A stretch of 64,000 bases of DNA from assembly GCF_000004075.3 (NCBI RefSeq), contig NW_022279559.1, positions 310,001 through 374,000 on the forward strand. Direction: 5' to 3'. Made by a program: the position numbers and the translations under genes. The DNA is from Cucumis sativus. Its lineage: Eukaryota > Streptophyta > Magnoliopsida > Cucurbitales > Cucurbitaceae. Position 1 is the stretch's first letter. Every line of letters begins with the position of its first letter. Below the pieces are notes generated by a model. It was not told where the DNA came from. It saw only the letters and a list, made by a program, of their open reading frames with translations, and made no database searches. This document shows positions 47,815 through 60,307 of this stretch, piece after piece.

Positions 47815-50800
47815 CTAGAAACTGTACCCGTATCCATAAGGTGAATAGAAATATGGTGGTGCATAAGGTCTCCTAAATCCCACGTACGGGTTATAGCGAC
47901 GTGCACGATATTGCTTCATACCAGGAACATTTGTTCTCTTGGGCAAAACCTGGAATGGTGTAATCAAGCAAATAATGTCAATATTGGTCAGAGTGATATT
48001 GAAGTTCCCAAGCGTTGCATGATATCTATCTGGTTGAAGTAAATTACAAATTTGTTCCTAGGGTTTGTGAAATTGAAGTGTTAGAGTAAAGATAGAATTT
48101 AGTCTCTATAGTTTTGACAAAACCTCACAGACAGTCCCTATTATTTGATAAAATTCTCATAAATGTCTTTATCGTTGAACCTATCTGTGAAGGTTTTATG
48201 AAACCGTAGGGAGTAAATATTAATTACGAACCATTACGACTCAATTCTAACATAACTAACATCACTCAAACCCTACGACCAAATTTGAAATTTAACCTAT
48301 ATCTATCTATTCACACCAAACCAAACCAGTGAACCAGAAAGGTTTCTCCTTCCAGAAATTTCCTTTTTTTTTTTTTTGTGAACGAAAAACCTTTTTATTT
48401 TTTATGGAAAACCTAGAGAATGGAAGACTCACCTTCAGTTGCCGCCCATGTAGCTCAGATTCATTCAGAACGAGAGCCTCTTGAACAGCTTCAGCTTCAA
48501 GAAATTCTACATAGGCAAAGCCCTTCGGCTGACCAAATTTATCAGTTAAAATAGTCACTCTGTTGACAGTACCACAGGATTGGAAATGCTGTTGCACTTC
48601 TTCGGGTGTGCATGCATAGTCAACCTTCAAAACAAGGACGTTGATTGTTGAAGTAGAGCTTTGAGCATAAAATAGTTAAGTTCTATAAAAGTGAATACAA
48701 AGCTAGTGTTCTCTGTTCGAAGAACACATCAGACAGCAATAATTAAGTTAGTATGTTTTAAAAAAAAAGTCTTATGATTGTTGTTTAGCTTTTAATATAA
48801 ATATAAATACTACTTACTTTTTCAGTGACTTAATTGTTTGGTTTCTTAATAAAGTTTTACGCTAAGAAGCTTTGTACAAAAACAAAAACAAAAAAAGAAA
48901 AGCAAACTTCATCACATGTAATCAACAAGGCTTGGGGATAAATACACCAGAGCAACATTAAGAAGTAATAAACTTCCAATGGCATGGGAAGTGAATCAGA
49001 AATTATTAACTATGAACAAAATCACCAAATCACCACGAAAATCCAACTCATATGTTCAATGAACATATGTAGAAGTAGCAGTCAATCAGAGGCATGAGAT
49101 TCACATGGCAGATGCATGTCCAAGCATGCCTCCCTCTGCTAATAGATCAATTATAAGTAGTAGAAAACAGTTCCACATTAGATATGATTGAGAATGAGGT
49201 ATTTATTCTTCAACATGGAGGATTTCTCACATTAATCTTAGTTCACATAGTTTTGAAATAAAATTACCACTATGAAACTAGAAGACTCTCTGCCGGAAGA
49301 TGACAGGTTGAGTTTCTAACTAAAAGGAAAAGTCTAGATTAATAAATAAATCTAGTAAAATTTTCTAATATGAAGAAAAGGACTAATAGTCTTTCAAAGA
49401 TCACCTGGTTAAGGTGAAATGCATGCATTAAAATCCAACATTTGGTCTAACCGAGTCAAATGAAGCACAAACTAGAAAAATAATTCCACAAAAAAGCGTT
49501 TATCTTACACCCTCGCCTCCACCTTTTAGCTCATTTGTGAGACAAACGATAATACTGCGAGCATTGACAAGGCTCTGCAACTAAAATTGCATGCACTTGA
49601 CTCGCCTCTGCTTCCTCGGAGACATTTGAGTTGTCACCTAGAGTTGAGCCATCGACATCATTATTCCACATTTAACGGTCCCAGCCTCCAAAGCGCATGT
49701 TTTACAGCAACATAAGTTCTACTAGCAACAGTCCCTTTGTTCTAAATGCAACAACTCACTAATGGTTTTTGATGTTTCAGATTCTTTTTCTTTTTTTCTT
49801 TCTTTTTCTCACTGATTTTTTCCCATTATACCAGTATTTCAACCATCGTTCACAGTTTTCTTCTTTCTTTCTATTCTTCTTCCTTCTTTTTTTTTTCTTT
49901 TTGAATTTTTGCAGAAATTCCTCATTTCAATAACATTTTTCCACAGATCAAATAACTAAAAAGTTTTTCTCAAATCTAAAGAACATCAGTAGGGACATTT
50001 TTCTTCTCACATTGCCAACAAATACTGATCGTGAATCAGTCTCCTCCTTGCCTGCTTGACTAGCTGATGTACCAGCAGGATCTGCATCAAACATAACAAC
50101 AATAGGTAAAATAAGATAGGCCAAATTGGAGAATAATTATAGAAACAAACTAACTATAATACCATACTTTAAAATTCATCCAGTTTAAGAAACTTTCAAC
50201 CAACATGATCGCATAATTCAATATTGGTTTCTGTCTAAAACCATAATCACATACGATTATTACTCCCCTAGGTTACATAAAACTAAACACAAGCTTAAAC
50301 ATATTCTAAAATTTAAAAGTAACAATTACGAACCATAATGTCAAGAGTTTTGTCAACCTTGCACAGCTATGTGGTAATATGCTAGCAATTTGCAAGAAAC
50401 GAAACAGATATGTGGTAATACTAGCAAATATATCACAACAACACATCAAAAATTTCAAGCCCCAAATCATCGCTTACAACATCACAATCCAAATTCAAGA
50501 GATTCCATGACTAGATGTTTCTAACGAAAACAATAATGCGTAATCATGAGAAAACAACCTTGCACAGCTCCCATTTCTTTTTCAACCTTGGCCTGCATTT
50601 CTCGAAGAGCCGCTGCTTCTTCCTCCATCTCCTTCAAGCGCTTTTTCATCTCGTCAAGCTCCTGAAATACATAAACGATCACAATTGTAATTCTTCTGAT
50701 TCTCTCCAAAGCACGAGAACCAGAAAGAGAAAGAACAAATGGCAACCTTGACAGCGTCGTCGTCGCCGGCAGACATGTCAACGTCTCCTTCCATCTCCCC

Positions 50801-50848
50801 TTCAACTGGGATTTCTCCACCGTATACCTCGTGCTCCTCTTCCTCCAT
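47815..50848 (-). CDS. PABN: Nuclear poly(A)-binding protein, PABN type
   Basis: Five exons on the minus strand: 50848-50747, 50661-50559, 50081-50011, 48624-48433 and 47949-47815, 200 residues, all in frame. It is the plant counterpart of mammalian PABPN1, which coats nascent poly(A) tails in the nucleus and stimulates poly(A) polymerase. Order: acidic N-terminus ([14 protein letters not shown] start); a coiled coil ([20 protein letters not shown]); one RRM with RNP2 SVFVGNV split across exons 3 and 4 and RNP1 KGFAYVEF; and an Arg/Tyr-rich tail ([11 protein letters not shown] ... YSPYGYG). The usual basic extension after GYG is short, ending GYGYSF. An in-frame ATG 66 bp upstream (50914) exists, but [14 protein letters not shown] is the conserved start. 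Intron 4 holds a MITE. Confidence 0.95.
48041..48293. mobile_element. MITE-like inverted-repeat element in PABN intron 4
   Basis: The ends are inverted: AAATTACAAATTTGTTCCTA at 48041 matches the reverse complement of the right end (AAATTTCAAATTTGGTCGTA, ending 48293), both followed by GGGTTTG. Inner blocks pair too (TCTCTATAGTTTTGACAAAACC with TCCCTACGGTTTCATAAAACC). Length is about 253 bp with no coding capacity. TAA/TTA at the borders could be a Harbinger-type target but is not a clean duplication. Confidence 0.6.
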
Positions 50849-50949
50849 ATCTCGTTCGCTCACAATTCCGCTTTGGTTTCTAGAAATCTCCTCGTTCGAT
50901 GCGTAGAACTGCATAGAATCGGAATTGTTGGGCCCTTAAAAAGTTACTT

Positions 50950-53083
50950 CACTTCACGGCCCAACGGCCCAACATTGGCCCATTTAGGCATAATGATGGT
51001 GGCAAATTAGTAAAATTAATTTAAATAACAAACACATGTTGATTACATTTGTTATTTGTTTACAAGATGATTATTACGTTTGTTTAGTTTACTAATGTAG
51101 TCATAATAAAACGTTGGGTATAAATTAAATACATAATCAACAAACACAATTTAATTGTGAAGTTGAAAATTATCAATTCGGTTACGATAATAGCAATGAT
51201 AAATTTATAAAATGAAATATGCATTTTCTTGGTACTTTCCTCTCAGAGGTGTGTGATTTATGGACCAAGGAAATTTCGAGTTCATATTGCAATACAAAGT
51301 GAGAGGAAAGAAACTTTAATCTACAATCCTTCTAACTATTCAATATTTGTTCAAGTCAACCATTCGTGAACAAATTCATAGTATTAGATTGTATGAACAA
51401 CTTTTCATACGACCTCCATTCATTAATTATCATACAAAAAGTTTATGGCGTGCCCTTTTTCTCTTGTCATATTCTAATAAGGTACAGTTACTGCATGCTC
51501 ACCTATGTAATAAAGGGATATGTTATAAGAAATACGAGCGTATCTTGCGTTGTATTTATCTTTGTGCATTTCACTATCATGCCTAATTAAAAATTGTCAC
51601 GTATGAAATTTCCTTTATATATATGAATATATTTTTCATTTTGTGATTTTATATATGCATATAAATGGGTGGAGGTTGGACTTGTAGAGGGAATGATTAC
51701 TTGTGATGAATTTTTCTAGCACTATAATTTTATCTACATAAATATTATTTGTGGACTTCATTTTAATATCGTCATATTTTAAAAAATACATTAGTGTGAG
51801 ATACAATAAATAGACTCTTGATGTGAGTGTGTTTGACCTAGTAGTGATAAAGCAAAAAGGAACGTTGAAAGTGAAAATCACAACCCTAAGATGAAGTGTG
51901 AATTATTATGGTTCTACTTCTTCCCACTTCCCCTTTCATTCTTTTTGCCTTGTTGGTTGGCTATGCTTGGCTTCCTTTACTTGTAAGTTACAACAAACTT
52001 CACTTTCTTCTTACACTTCTATGACTCAACTTTCTAGATTTAATTTTTGTAATATATATGTACACATATACGACTTTTTTAACTCGAACAAATACACGAG
52101 TTTTAATTTTATCAAATTATACCTTGAGTTTCAAATTAATGTCAGCAATTTTACTCTTTGATAAATTTGGCAAATGAAAATGAAAATGTCTCATACAAAT
52201 ACCTCCATTAGTATGAGATATTTTGATTCGAAACTAAGTTTGAAACCAAAAGTAAAATGACCATGAGGATTTGTTATACCTGAAGTTGACAGTATCACAC
52301 CATTACCAAAAGATAAATCAATTAGAACTATTTTTCTTTTTTGTTAAATTTTTTTTCTTAAAACAAATGAGTGGATTCCAAAAATAAGAAGCAATACCAA
52401 AATCACTGGTCTAATGATAATAATCAAAATATGAAAGACATAGTAGGTCAAATTATAGGCCACCTTATTACAACATAACTCAAGTCGGCCACAAACACAA
52501 TTTAGCAAAGAATAAGTTTTAGCACAAACTACCCAAAAATAGGAAGGGATGAGAGAAAGAAACATAGAGAAGATTTTAACCACACCATTAACATCGATAC
52601 AAGTCAAATCACATAAAAGTGAATCTTCTCTACAAACCTATCTCGATCGGAATGGCCAAATTTTTTCTCTAACTTCTACATCTACGTGTCCCAAAGCAAA
52701 AGTAAAGTTTAGGCAACAACCAAATTACCACTTCTATTTCTCAAGATATCAAACCCAAATCAATTCCCATTTTGTTAGGGTGATACACAACATGAACGTT
52801 GAGTCACCACACCTATTGTCACAGGACACTATCTAGACAAATGAGCAATGATAAACTTAGTCGTAACACCAACACCAATAATCTGGAACCCATCCTAGTT
52901 CTTTAAATGGATTGCACATCAACCCTAACCAAAATAGAACAAAGAACAAAATCTACCACATCCCATGAAATTTTAAAGGAATAACTATAAATCTACCCAC
53001 CATACTATGGGGAAGCACAACCAAGATGAAATTATTCACCTTTCTATGATCCTCCAAAATCGCCCAAGAAGCAACACCAAAAC
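50950..53083. other. Intergenic; right half looks like degenerate coding DNA
   Basis: From about 52370 the minus strand has codon-like texture. Short frames separated by stops read like a decayed protein (for example WAILEDHRKVNNFILVVLPHS near 53000). The same sequence resumes beyond the LTR at 54972, so the LTR inserted into it. I cannot identify the parent gene. Confidence 0.35.
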
Positions 53084-54971
53084 CATTGGGATTTGTCCTA
53101 AAATTCGTAGATAGTAAATATAATTAATTGACCGTTATTTATTAATAAAATTTTATTATTATAATTTCAATTAGTGTTATTGATTATATTATTAGTTTTG
53201 TCTCAATAACCTAAATCAAATAAACTAACATCCTAAGTTGTTTGAGGAGTCTTGAACAGTATGTAGAGACATACATGAATCAATGTTCGAGATAAACTTA
53301 AAGGGTCTATAGTATAGAGATAAAGTTGGGTAGATTATCCAAGTAACACTATGGATACGACTCACTTTGTATTTGATACAAATGCAATGATTTAATGTGT
53401 TCGTGTAGGTGAAATGTGAGTGAAGGTATCTTATTCAATGAGTTTGCATAAGACTGAACCACGAAATAGTAACCACTAGATGTAACTCTGTTAACTAGTT
53501 GAGTTTTTATTTTATTAGGATGACCTAGGTAACTTAATTTTAGTACTGAGTGTATTTATGAACTCCTGTTCGCGAGGGATTGTCCTTTGATTTGTACGGG
53601 TGAGAGAGGCCAAATTGTCGACTTAATATGCTTATCATTTTGAGAACAAGACCAAGTGGGGAGCTAAGAACATAATCACACAAGGTGGAATTCACTTCTT
53701 CCCGACTTTAGGATAAGTAAATGAGTGTTTCCTTAAATGATGTCTCTAGGACTTGAACAAAAGGGTCTATCCACTCTATGGCACGAGAGAGGTTTATGTT
53801 TATTAGTTGAACCATAAATAGGTTGTTCATTAGAGGAGCACTGGTATTTAAGGACTAGAAGTAACTTAGTGATAAAATAGTAATTTGACCCAGTTGGTGT
53901 TACGAACACTCGTGAATGACTAACTTACTGTTATTGGTATATATGCATTGACACAAAAATATATCTACAGTAAGAAGAGTTCAAATGTGAATCTAGTGTA
54001 CACACAGTTAGCGAACATTGATTAATGTGGTTAATGAATTTAGCCAATTAATCTTATATCGTTTTAACTTCTGATCTATAGGTTCATTAGATCTTCTTCC
54101 TAGCTCGTAAAGGGTAATGAAATTTATTTATATTGGTTGTAATTTGAAATGTTCAAATTTACTTTAGGAATTAATATATTGTATGGTGATACATTATAAT
54201 ATAAAGTTTATATTTTAATTAAACTTTATTATATAGATTTAATTTTGAATATGATTCCTAATTAATTTATAAGAGATAAAATATTTGAATGAGTTGAACT
54301 ATTAATTTAATGTGAATTTGATTCGTATTAAAATTATTGGTAACGAGAGAAATTTATATTTGGATATGATTCAAATTTGAGTAAAATTAAATATAAGATA
54401 TTTAATTTAGTAATTGAAGGATCAATTAATGTTTTTGTTTAATTTTATTAAATTAATTAAATTAAAACTATAAAATATACGAGAGATATTCATTAAATAT
54501 GTTTTAAATAGAATATTAATTAAATATGATATAATTAATAATTAATTTGATATTTCTATTAATTTAATATTTTTTAAATTAATGGAATCTTCTGATTCTC
54601 TAGAAGAGTGAGTTATAAATACAAAACAAGTTTTTAAACCTAAGTCGTTGCTTGCAAATTGTATCAGAAATTCTCTCAAAACTTTTTGTCATTCTAATGA
54701 ATTCTCACAAACCAATCTCAACCTAGAGGATATAAAGGTCTCCGACGAGTAATGTCTCAAATTTGGTGATTTGTAGATTCAGAGACGTCGTCAAGAGTAA
54801 ATTCCTCTATTCTATAGTTCTCTAATCTATAATTTGTTTAAACATATGTTTAACCTTAGTTAAAATTATAAGAAAATTTGTTTATGCAATTGTTTAACAA
54901 TTTACAATAATTTTAAGTTTCAAATTAAATTAATGTAAGATCTCCCATTGCTTTCGTTTCGTTCCTTCAAT
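53084..54971 (+). mobile_element. Second solo LTR, diverged copy of the 965-2888 family
   Basis: It aligns along its whole length with 965-2888 in the same orientation. Shared phrases include CATAAGACTGAACCA, GATGACCTAGGTAACTTA, ATGAACTCCTGTTC, GGTGGAATTCACT and GATCTATAGGT(C/T)CATTAG. Start TTGGGATTTGTCCTA corresponds to TTGGAATTTTTGTCCTA. The terminal TG is degraded (CA at 53084). AAAAC flanks both sides (53079-53083 and 54972-54976) as a possible target duplication, but this requires two extra bases after the expected CA. The TATA element is kept (54614-54621). It is markedly older than the first copy, and the TTGAC-rich duplication is absent. Confidence 0.75.
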
Positions 54972-54976
54972 AAAAC

Positions 54977-56600
54977 AAGTACATAGATTAACTTACTCTA
55001 TTTAGACGAACCAACGCATTCACCAAAACATTACTACAAGACTACATGCATCCCTCCCAACAACTATCTAACCTCAAGTAACACCCCACTCCAAAACTCT
55101 GAATTCCTCCATCATTGCTCAAATTCACAATCTCTCCCCCAATAACACACACACACACCACATCTCAAAGAAAGAAAGAAAACAAAATCCTTTTGAAAGA
55201 AACAAGAAACCACCCAGGCCTAAGCCTTTTTCCAACAGAAACCCAAATTAGGACCTTCATTCATTGGAGGGAGGAAGAAATTGCCTATTTAAAAGTTTTC
55301 TTTACACAAACTAAACCATATGTCAACATTTGGAATCATATGTATCCTAAACTCGTGGTTCCCACCTTCCATTTCCCTTACAAAAATATTAACTTAACAT
55401 TTTATAATAAAGCTTAATCAATCCCATAATTACTTTACAATTTTAGAAAAGTAAATGGAATCTCCATAATGCCCCCATTCACCACTCATACTTCGACACG
55501 CGTTCATTATTAATTTATTTGACAAAAATATTTAGAAAAAAACAGTCAAAGTAAATATTACCAAATATGACAAATAATTAGTAATATCAAATGGTTATAA
55601 GATTATAAAAAACTATCAATTTTTAATTTGCTACTTTCATAAAAGGAATGAAGCATTAATGTGTCAAATAGGAAATAGGAAATAGTTTTATTTATATTTT
55701 AAATTTCAATTAGTCAATTTATCGTTACTCATTTTCAAACAAATGTCTATGTTTATTTATTAATTTAGAAGGATTATGAATGACAATTTCAAATTTACTT
55801 TTAAGTGATGAAATATAGTGAAATTTAATTTAAACATCACTCTAACTATTTTAAATTTATTAACCTACGTAAATACAAAAATAAGTATTTAGTGAAAATT
55901 AATAAATATTTAGTGAAAATTTGAGGTTAAGAACGTAGATATTCAACCAAATTGAAACAAAATATAAATGTAAAAATAAAAGTCTAATATTTTAGTGGAG
56001 TTTTTCAAAAAATATAAAAAAGTACAACGAGGAAATAGTAAAAAATAGTAAATTCGACGAAATATTTTCCAAAATTTTGCTATAACTTATAAATATTTTA
56101 ATTTATTTTACTATTTTAAAAAATGACCAAACTATTTACTATGCAATTTAAATAGATTGTCCATTGCCATTTTTTTTTATAATTCATCTATTTTAATTTT
56201 ATTAAAAACTAAATTAAAATCAAAATATGAAAAAGTTGGTAGAAAAGTTGTAACCTCAATCTTAGGAATTAAATAAAAGGGACATTGCAAAAAATAGCAA
56301 AAAAAAAAAATTTATGATAATAAAATTCACTTCATTACATTTTTAAATTATAAAAATAATTTTAAAAGTACATAAATTTATTTTTAGTCCTCCAATAGCT
56401 CTATATGCAGGTTCTAATATTCCTAATTTTGTCATAGCTAAAGTTGATGCATGAAAGGAGGCAAGGACCAAAGAAATGGCAATTATTGGCCATCCTTAGC
56501 CCATATAGCCTTTGTCGTCTATAACTTGCCATTGCCATTGCTATTGTGCTCTGCTATAAGAAAGCTTTCCAACCTAAACAACTTTTTTAGTGAATACTGA
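54977..56600. other. Intergenic upstream of the peroxidase gene
   Basis: AT-rich, with an ACACAC tract near 55146-55158 and a dispersed-repeat copy near 56025-56120. No gene was recognised. Confidence 0.5.
56025..56120 (+). repeat. Dispersed AT-rich repeat, copy 3
   Basis: AAAAATAGTAAATTCGACGAAATATTTTCCAAAATTTTGC-type sequence related to 30870-30985 and 31915-32055. Confidence 0.4.
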
Positions 56601-59143
56601 ATGAATTCTATTCCCAACGCGCAACCAATGGCCAATACCTTCTTCCCTCTCTTCCTCTTCTTCCTCCTCTTCCACTTTCCATCCCTTTCTCCGGCCAAAC
56701 TCCAGCTCAATTTCTACTCCAACTCATGCCCTCAGGCCGAAGCCATAGTCCGTTCTGTGATGCACAAAGCTTTCATCAGAGAACCTCGTAGTGTCGCCTC
56801 CGTTATGCGTTTCCAGTTTCACGATTGCTTTGTTAATGTAATTGATCCCCCCAACTGTTCGTTCTTTTGGATTTTGCTTTTTTTCTTTACCTGTTTGGCT
56901 TCTGAATCGGCGTTTCCTTTGTCTAATTCAGGGCTGTGATGCTTCTATGTTGCTAGATGATACGCCGACGATGCTTGGAGAGAAACTCTCTCTTGCTAAC
57001 ATTAATTCGCTTAGATCTTACGAAGTCGTTGATGAAGTGAAAGAGACTTTGGAGAAGGTTTGTCCTGGCATTGTTTCTTGTGCAGATATCATAATTATGG
57101 CATCCAGAGACGCTGTCTTTTTGGTGAGTACTTCCGTTTCTTCTACCTCTGTTTTTTGTGCTATGAAATTCTTATTGGAGCCTGAGATTTGTTTTTCTTG
57201 ATGTTTATCTTCTTTGCTTCGTTTTTCACTCTCAATCCTTCTCCTAAAATCCACAAATCGAAATTCCGAAAACACAAGAAAGAGGAACGAATCAACCAAC
57301 ACTGCCTTTCAATTTAACATTTCAGTTCCATTAATTCCACTTAATTGTTTGAAATTTTTGCTACCAAACAACAGTCCAAATTTGAGTGAACTCCATTTTT
57401 TAAAACGATTTAATATAGAATTTGAATACTTCGTGATAATCGTTGGATTTTAATTTAAAAAGAAATATTTAGGATAAGAAGTAGAACATTGAATTGAAAA
57501 GTAAGAATTTATAGAATCAGAGAGTATTTCTACCGTATAAGAAAGAGCGGAGTAATGTGTATATATGTATTATAAAAATCGAACTATTGTTATATCTTTT
57601 ACCCTACAACAAAAGAAAGTTGTATGAGACATAGAAAATCAGACCGACATGATGTGACACCATTTTTCAACTTAAAACACACGAGAGAATATTTTTAGCA
57701 TATGATATTTTTTTATCTTCGAAAGAGAGAAATCAACTTTCATGCATGTTTCCTAATTCAGTCGATCTAAGATGGGGTAGAATTATTATTTTCATTTTTA
57801 AATTGGGTTCATTTTCTCTTAATTCCATGTTCATAGTTTTCTCATTCTTAGTAAAAAATACTCCTAAAATATAGACAATCAAACATCGTCCTAAACAATG
57901 GTTGTGAAATGATGTATATAAGCTTAAGTTTAAAAAATCAAAATTCAAAGAGTTACGAAATGAGGTGTAAGTGATGAGAAAAGTATCACAACTATTTGTA
58001 TGGTTCATAAGTTGTTTGAAAAGAGTTAAGTGGGATTGATACCTTGTACTGAATTAGTAAGGTACCCAATAATAATAGTAGCTTGTTAATAAAGCAGAGT
58101 TGGACAGTAACCCTTGCATAAGCAAGTAACTTCCAATGGTTTAAAAGCTCCACCAACAATCCTGCCAAAAATTCATAACAAACTGGTCCATCCCCATCCT
58201 CCCACCCCAACTACTTTTCCAAATGTCATCCTCTTGCTCATTTTGTCAAGAATTCACGTCCAAAGAAATCAAAATATAACCACTTTTATTATTGATTGTT
58301 TTTAACCCTATCGAATCTAAATTCATTAAGCTAAAATAAACATAACTCAATCGATTCACATTTGAATTATCAACTTAGAATGTTCGATCTTTCACTTATA
58401 TGTCATAAACAAGAAAGAAATAAATTCATTAAGTCTGAAGGAATATATTCAATCTGAAAACAAAAATAAGATAATAGGATGAAGTTATGAGCTATTTCTC
58501 TAATTTATAATTAATTTTGAGATGAAATTCACATTTTTATGAACATAACTTGTATTTATTCAGACAGGCGGCCCTGATTGGCCAGTAGAACTGGGACGGC
58601 TGGACAGTTTAACAGCAAGCCAAGAGGACTCGGACCAAATCATGCCAAGTCCAAGAGCCAATGCAACTTCTCTCATTGACCTTTTCAGCAAATACAACCT
58701 CTCCGTCAAAGATTTGGTAGCTCTTTCAGGTTCGCACTCAATTGGCAAAGGCCGATGTTTCTCCATCATGTTTCGACTCTACAACCAATCCGGCACAGGA
58801 CGACCAGACCCAGCAATCGAGCCTAGGTTCAGAGAAGAGCTCTTCAAGCGATGCCCTCATGGCGTGGATGAAAATGTGACACTCAACCTTGATTCCACAC
58901 CTTACGTTTTTGACAATCAGTACTTCAAGGACTTGGTTGGTGGGAGGGTTTGTTGAATTCTGATGAAACTCTTTACACATTCGGTGAAACTAGAAAGTAC
59001 GTGAGGTTCTTTAGCAAAAATCAAAGTGCATTTTTTGATGCATTTGTGGAAGGTATGTCGAAGATGGGCGACTTGCAATCTGGCCGGCCGGGGAAGTGAG
59101 AAGGAACTGTCGGGTAGTGAATGGCCAATCTGTGATCATATAA
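56601..59143 (+). CDS. PER17: Class III peroxidase, peroxidase 17-like; two frame breaks
   Basis: Three exons: 56601-56837, 56932-57123 and 58564-59143, 336 residues after allowing two missing bases. It is a secreted haem peroxidase of the cell wall that oxidises phenolics with H2O2. A signal peptide (hydrophobic PLFLFFLLFHF) precedes the mature start near LQLNFYSNSCP. Catalytic Arg70 and distal His74 lie in MRFQFHDCFVNGCDAS; proximal His201 is in LVALSGSHSIGKGRC. The eight conserved cysteines are all present if the frame is repaired, as are several N-glycosylation sites (NAT, NLS, NQS, NVT). MLGEKLSLANINSLRS and IMPSPRANAT match my memory of Arabidopsis peroxidase 17. Breaks: G run 58946-58948 needs one more G (KDLVGGR to GLLNSDETLY), and run 59090-59093 needs one more G (SGRPG to EVRRNCRVVNG). 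A second Met (56628) could be the true start. Confidence 0.85.
57124..58563 (+). other. Long second intron of the peroxidase gene
   Basis: The donor TTG|GTGAGT and acceptor TTATTCAG bound a 1,440-bp AT-rich intron with no recognisable gene or element. Confidence 0.7.
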
Positions 59144-59229
59144 ACAAAGGTTTTTTTTTTTTTTTTCTTTTTTCTTTTTGTGTCTGGTATATGGTAAAAA
59201 TTTGTTCACACAGGTTTGATTTAAGTTGA

Positions 59230-60300
59230 TGGGATGTGTTACTATCAGTATAGGAGAAGTATCTATTGTAAAAGTTCCGTTATTTACAGATGAATGACAA
59301 CCAAATTTAAAAAATGCTTGAGACTATAATTTTATTAAAATCACTTCTAAACATGCTTTTGATGAACAATAACAATGGAGAATTCAAACTAAAGTTCTAC
59401 GATTTACTAACAATAGATTAATTATATTCACACACAAACAAATAATAGTTTATTATTTGAGAGAAAATATCAAATTAGAAATAAAAATTGAGACTCCACC
59501 CGTAATTCTCCCTACTCATTGGGATAGACTAAAGTATTAAACATCTAAGCTTTAAGCTTTAATATTTAGAGTACAAATACACAAACAATTTAGAGTACAC
59601 AGTTTTATCTGTTTTTCTAAATGAAAAATCTTTTTAAAAAATGGAAATATTTAGAGTATGTTTCACTTCAACAAATATCATTTGTGTAGCAATATGAAAT
59701 ATGTTTCCAAAAATTATTTTTGAATTTTACCATTCTAACTCTCCAAATACATAAACAATATCTTTCATGTTTTCATTATATTCAAATTTTAAAATACAAG
59801 ATTATATTAAACAAAAATTAATTGAAACATTTAAATATGTCAAATTATAAATTCAATTTATTTTTAATTTTTTTCTATTAAATATGTAAATATTTTACTA
59901 TATTTTTAACCATTTTTTAAAAATAAATACATTTTAAACAATTATTTAAATAAAAATTCAATTTTTGAACATTTTGGTATCACTAAATACACTTTATTTT
60001 TTCCTTAAATTAATCTCTAAATTTTCCCAGCATTATTTATTTGAAAGTTGCAAATATAACAATTATATTTAAAATAATTGTCTATTAGGAATTGTAGACA
60101 GTACTGTATTTATAATTTTTTAAAAATATTACTGCATATTATAATTACCTTAAATTTATTTTGAATAGTAGAAAATGAAATTCAAGGTGGGCAGGAAGTG
60201 TGGAGTATATATATATTATTGTTTCAGATTTCAGAAAACAAATTTAAAAGACGAGTTGATTGCGAGTCATCAAATTTGTGGGTGAGAACGAGAAGAAAGG
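59230..60300. other. Intergenic, very AT-rich, no gene seen
   Basis: Simple A/T-rich sequence between the peroxidase 3' end and the next gene. A TATATATAT stretch at about 60208-60217 may serve as the TATA region of the following gene. Confidence 0.45.
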
Positions 60301-60307
60301 GAAAACA

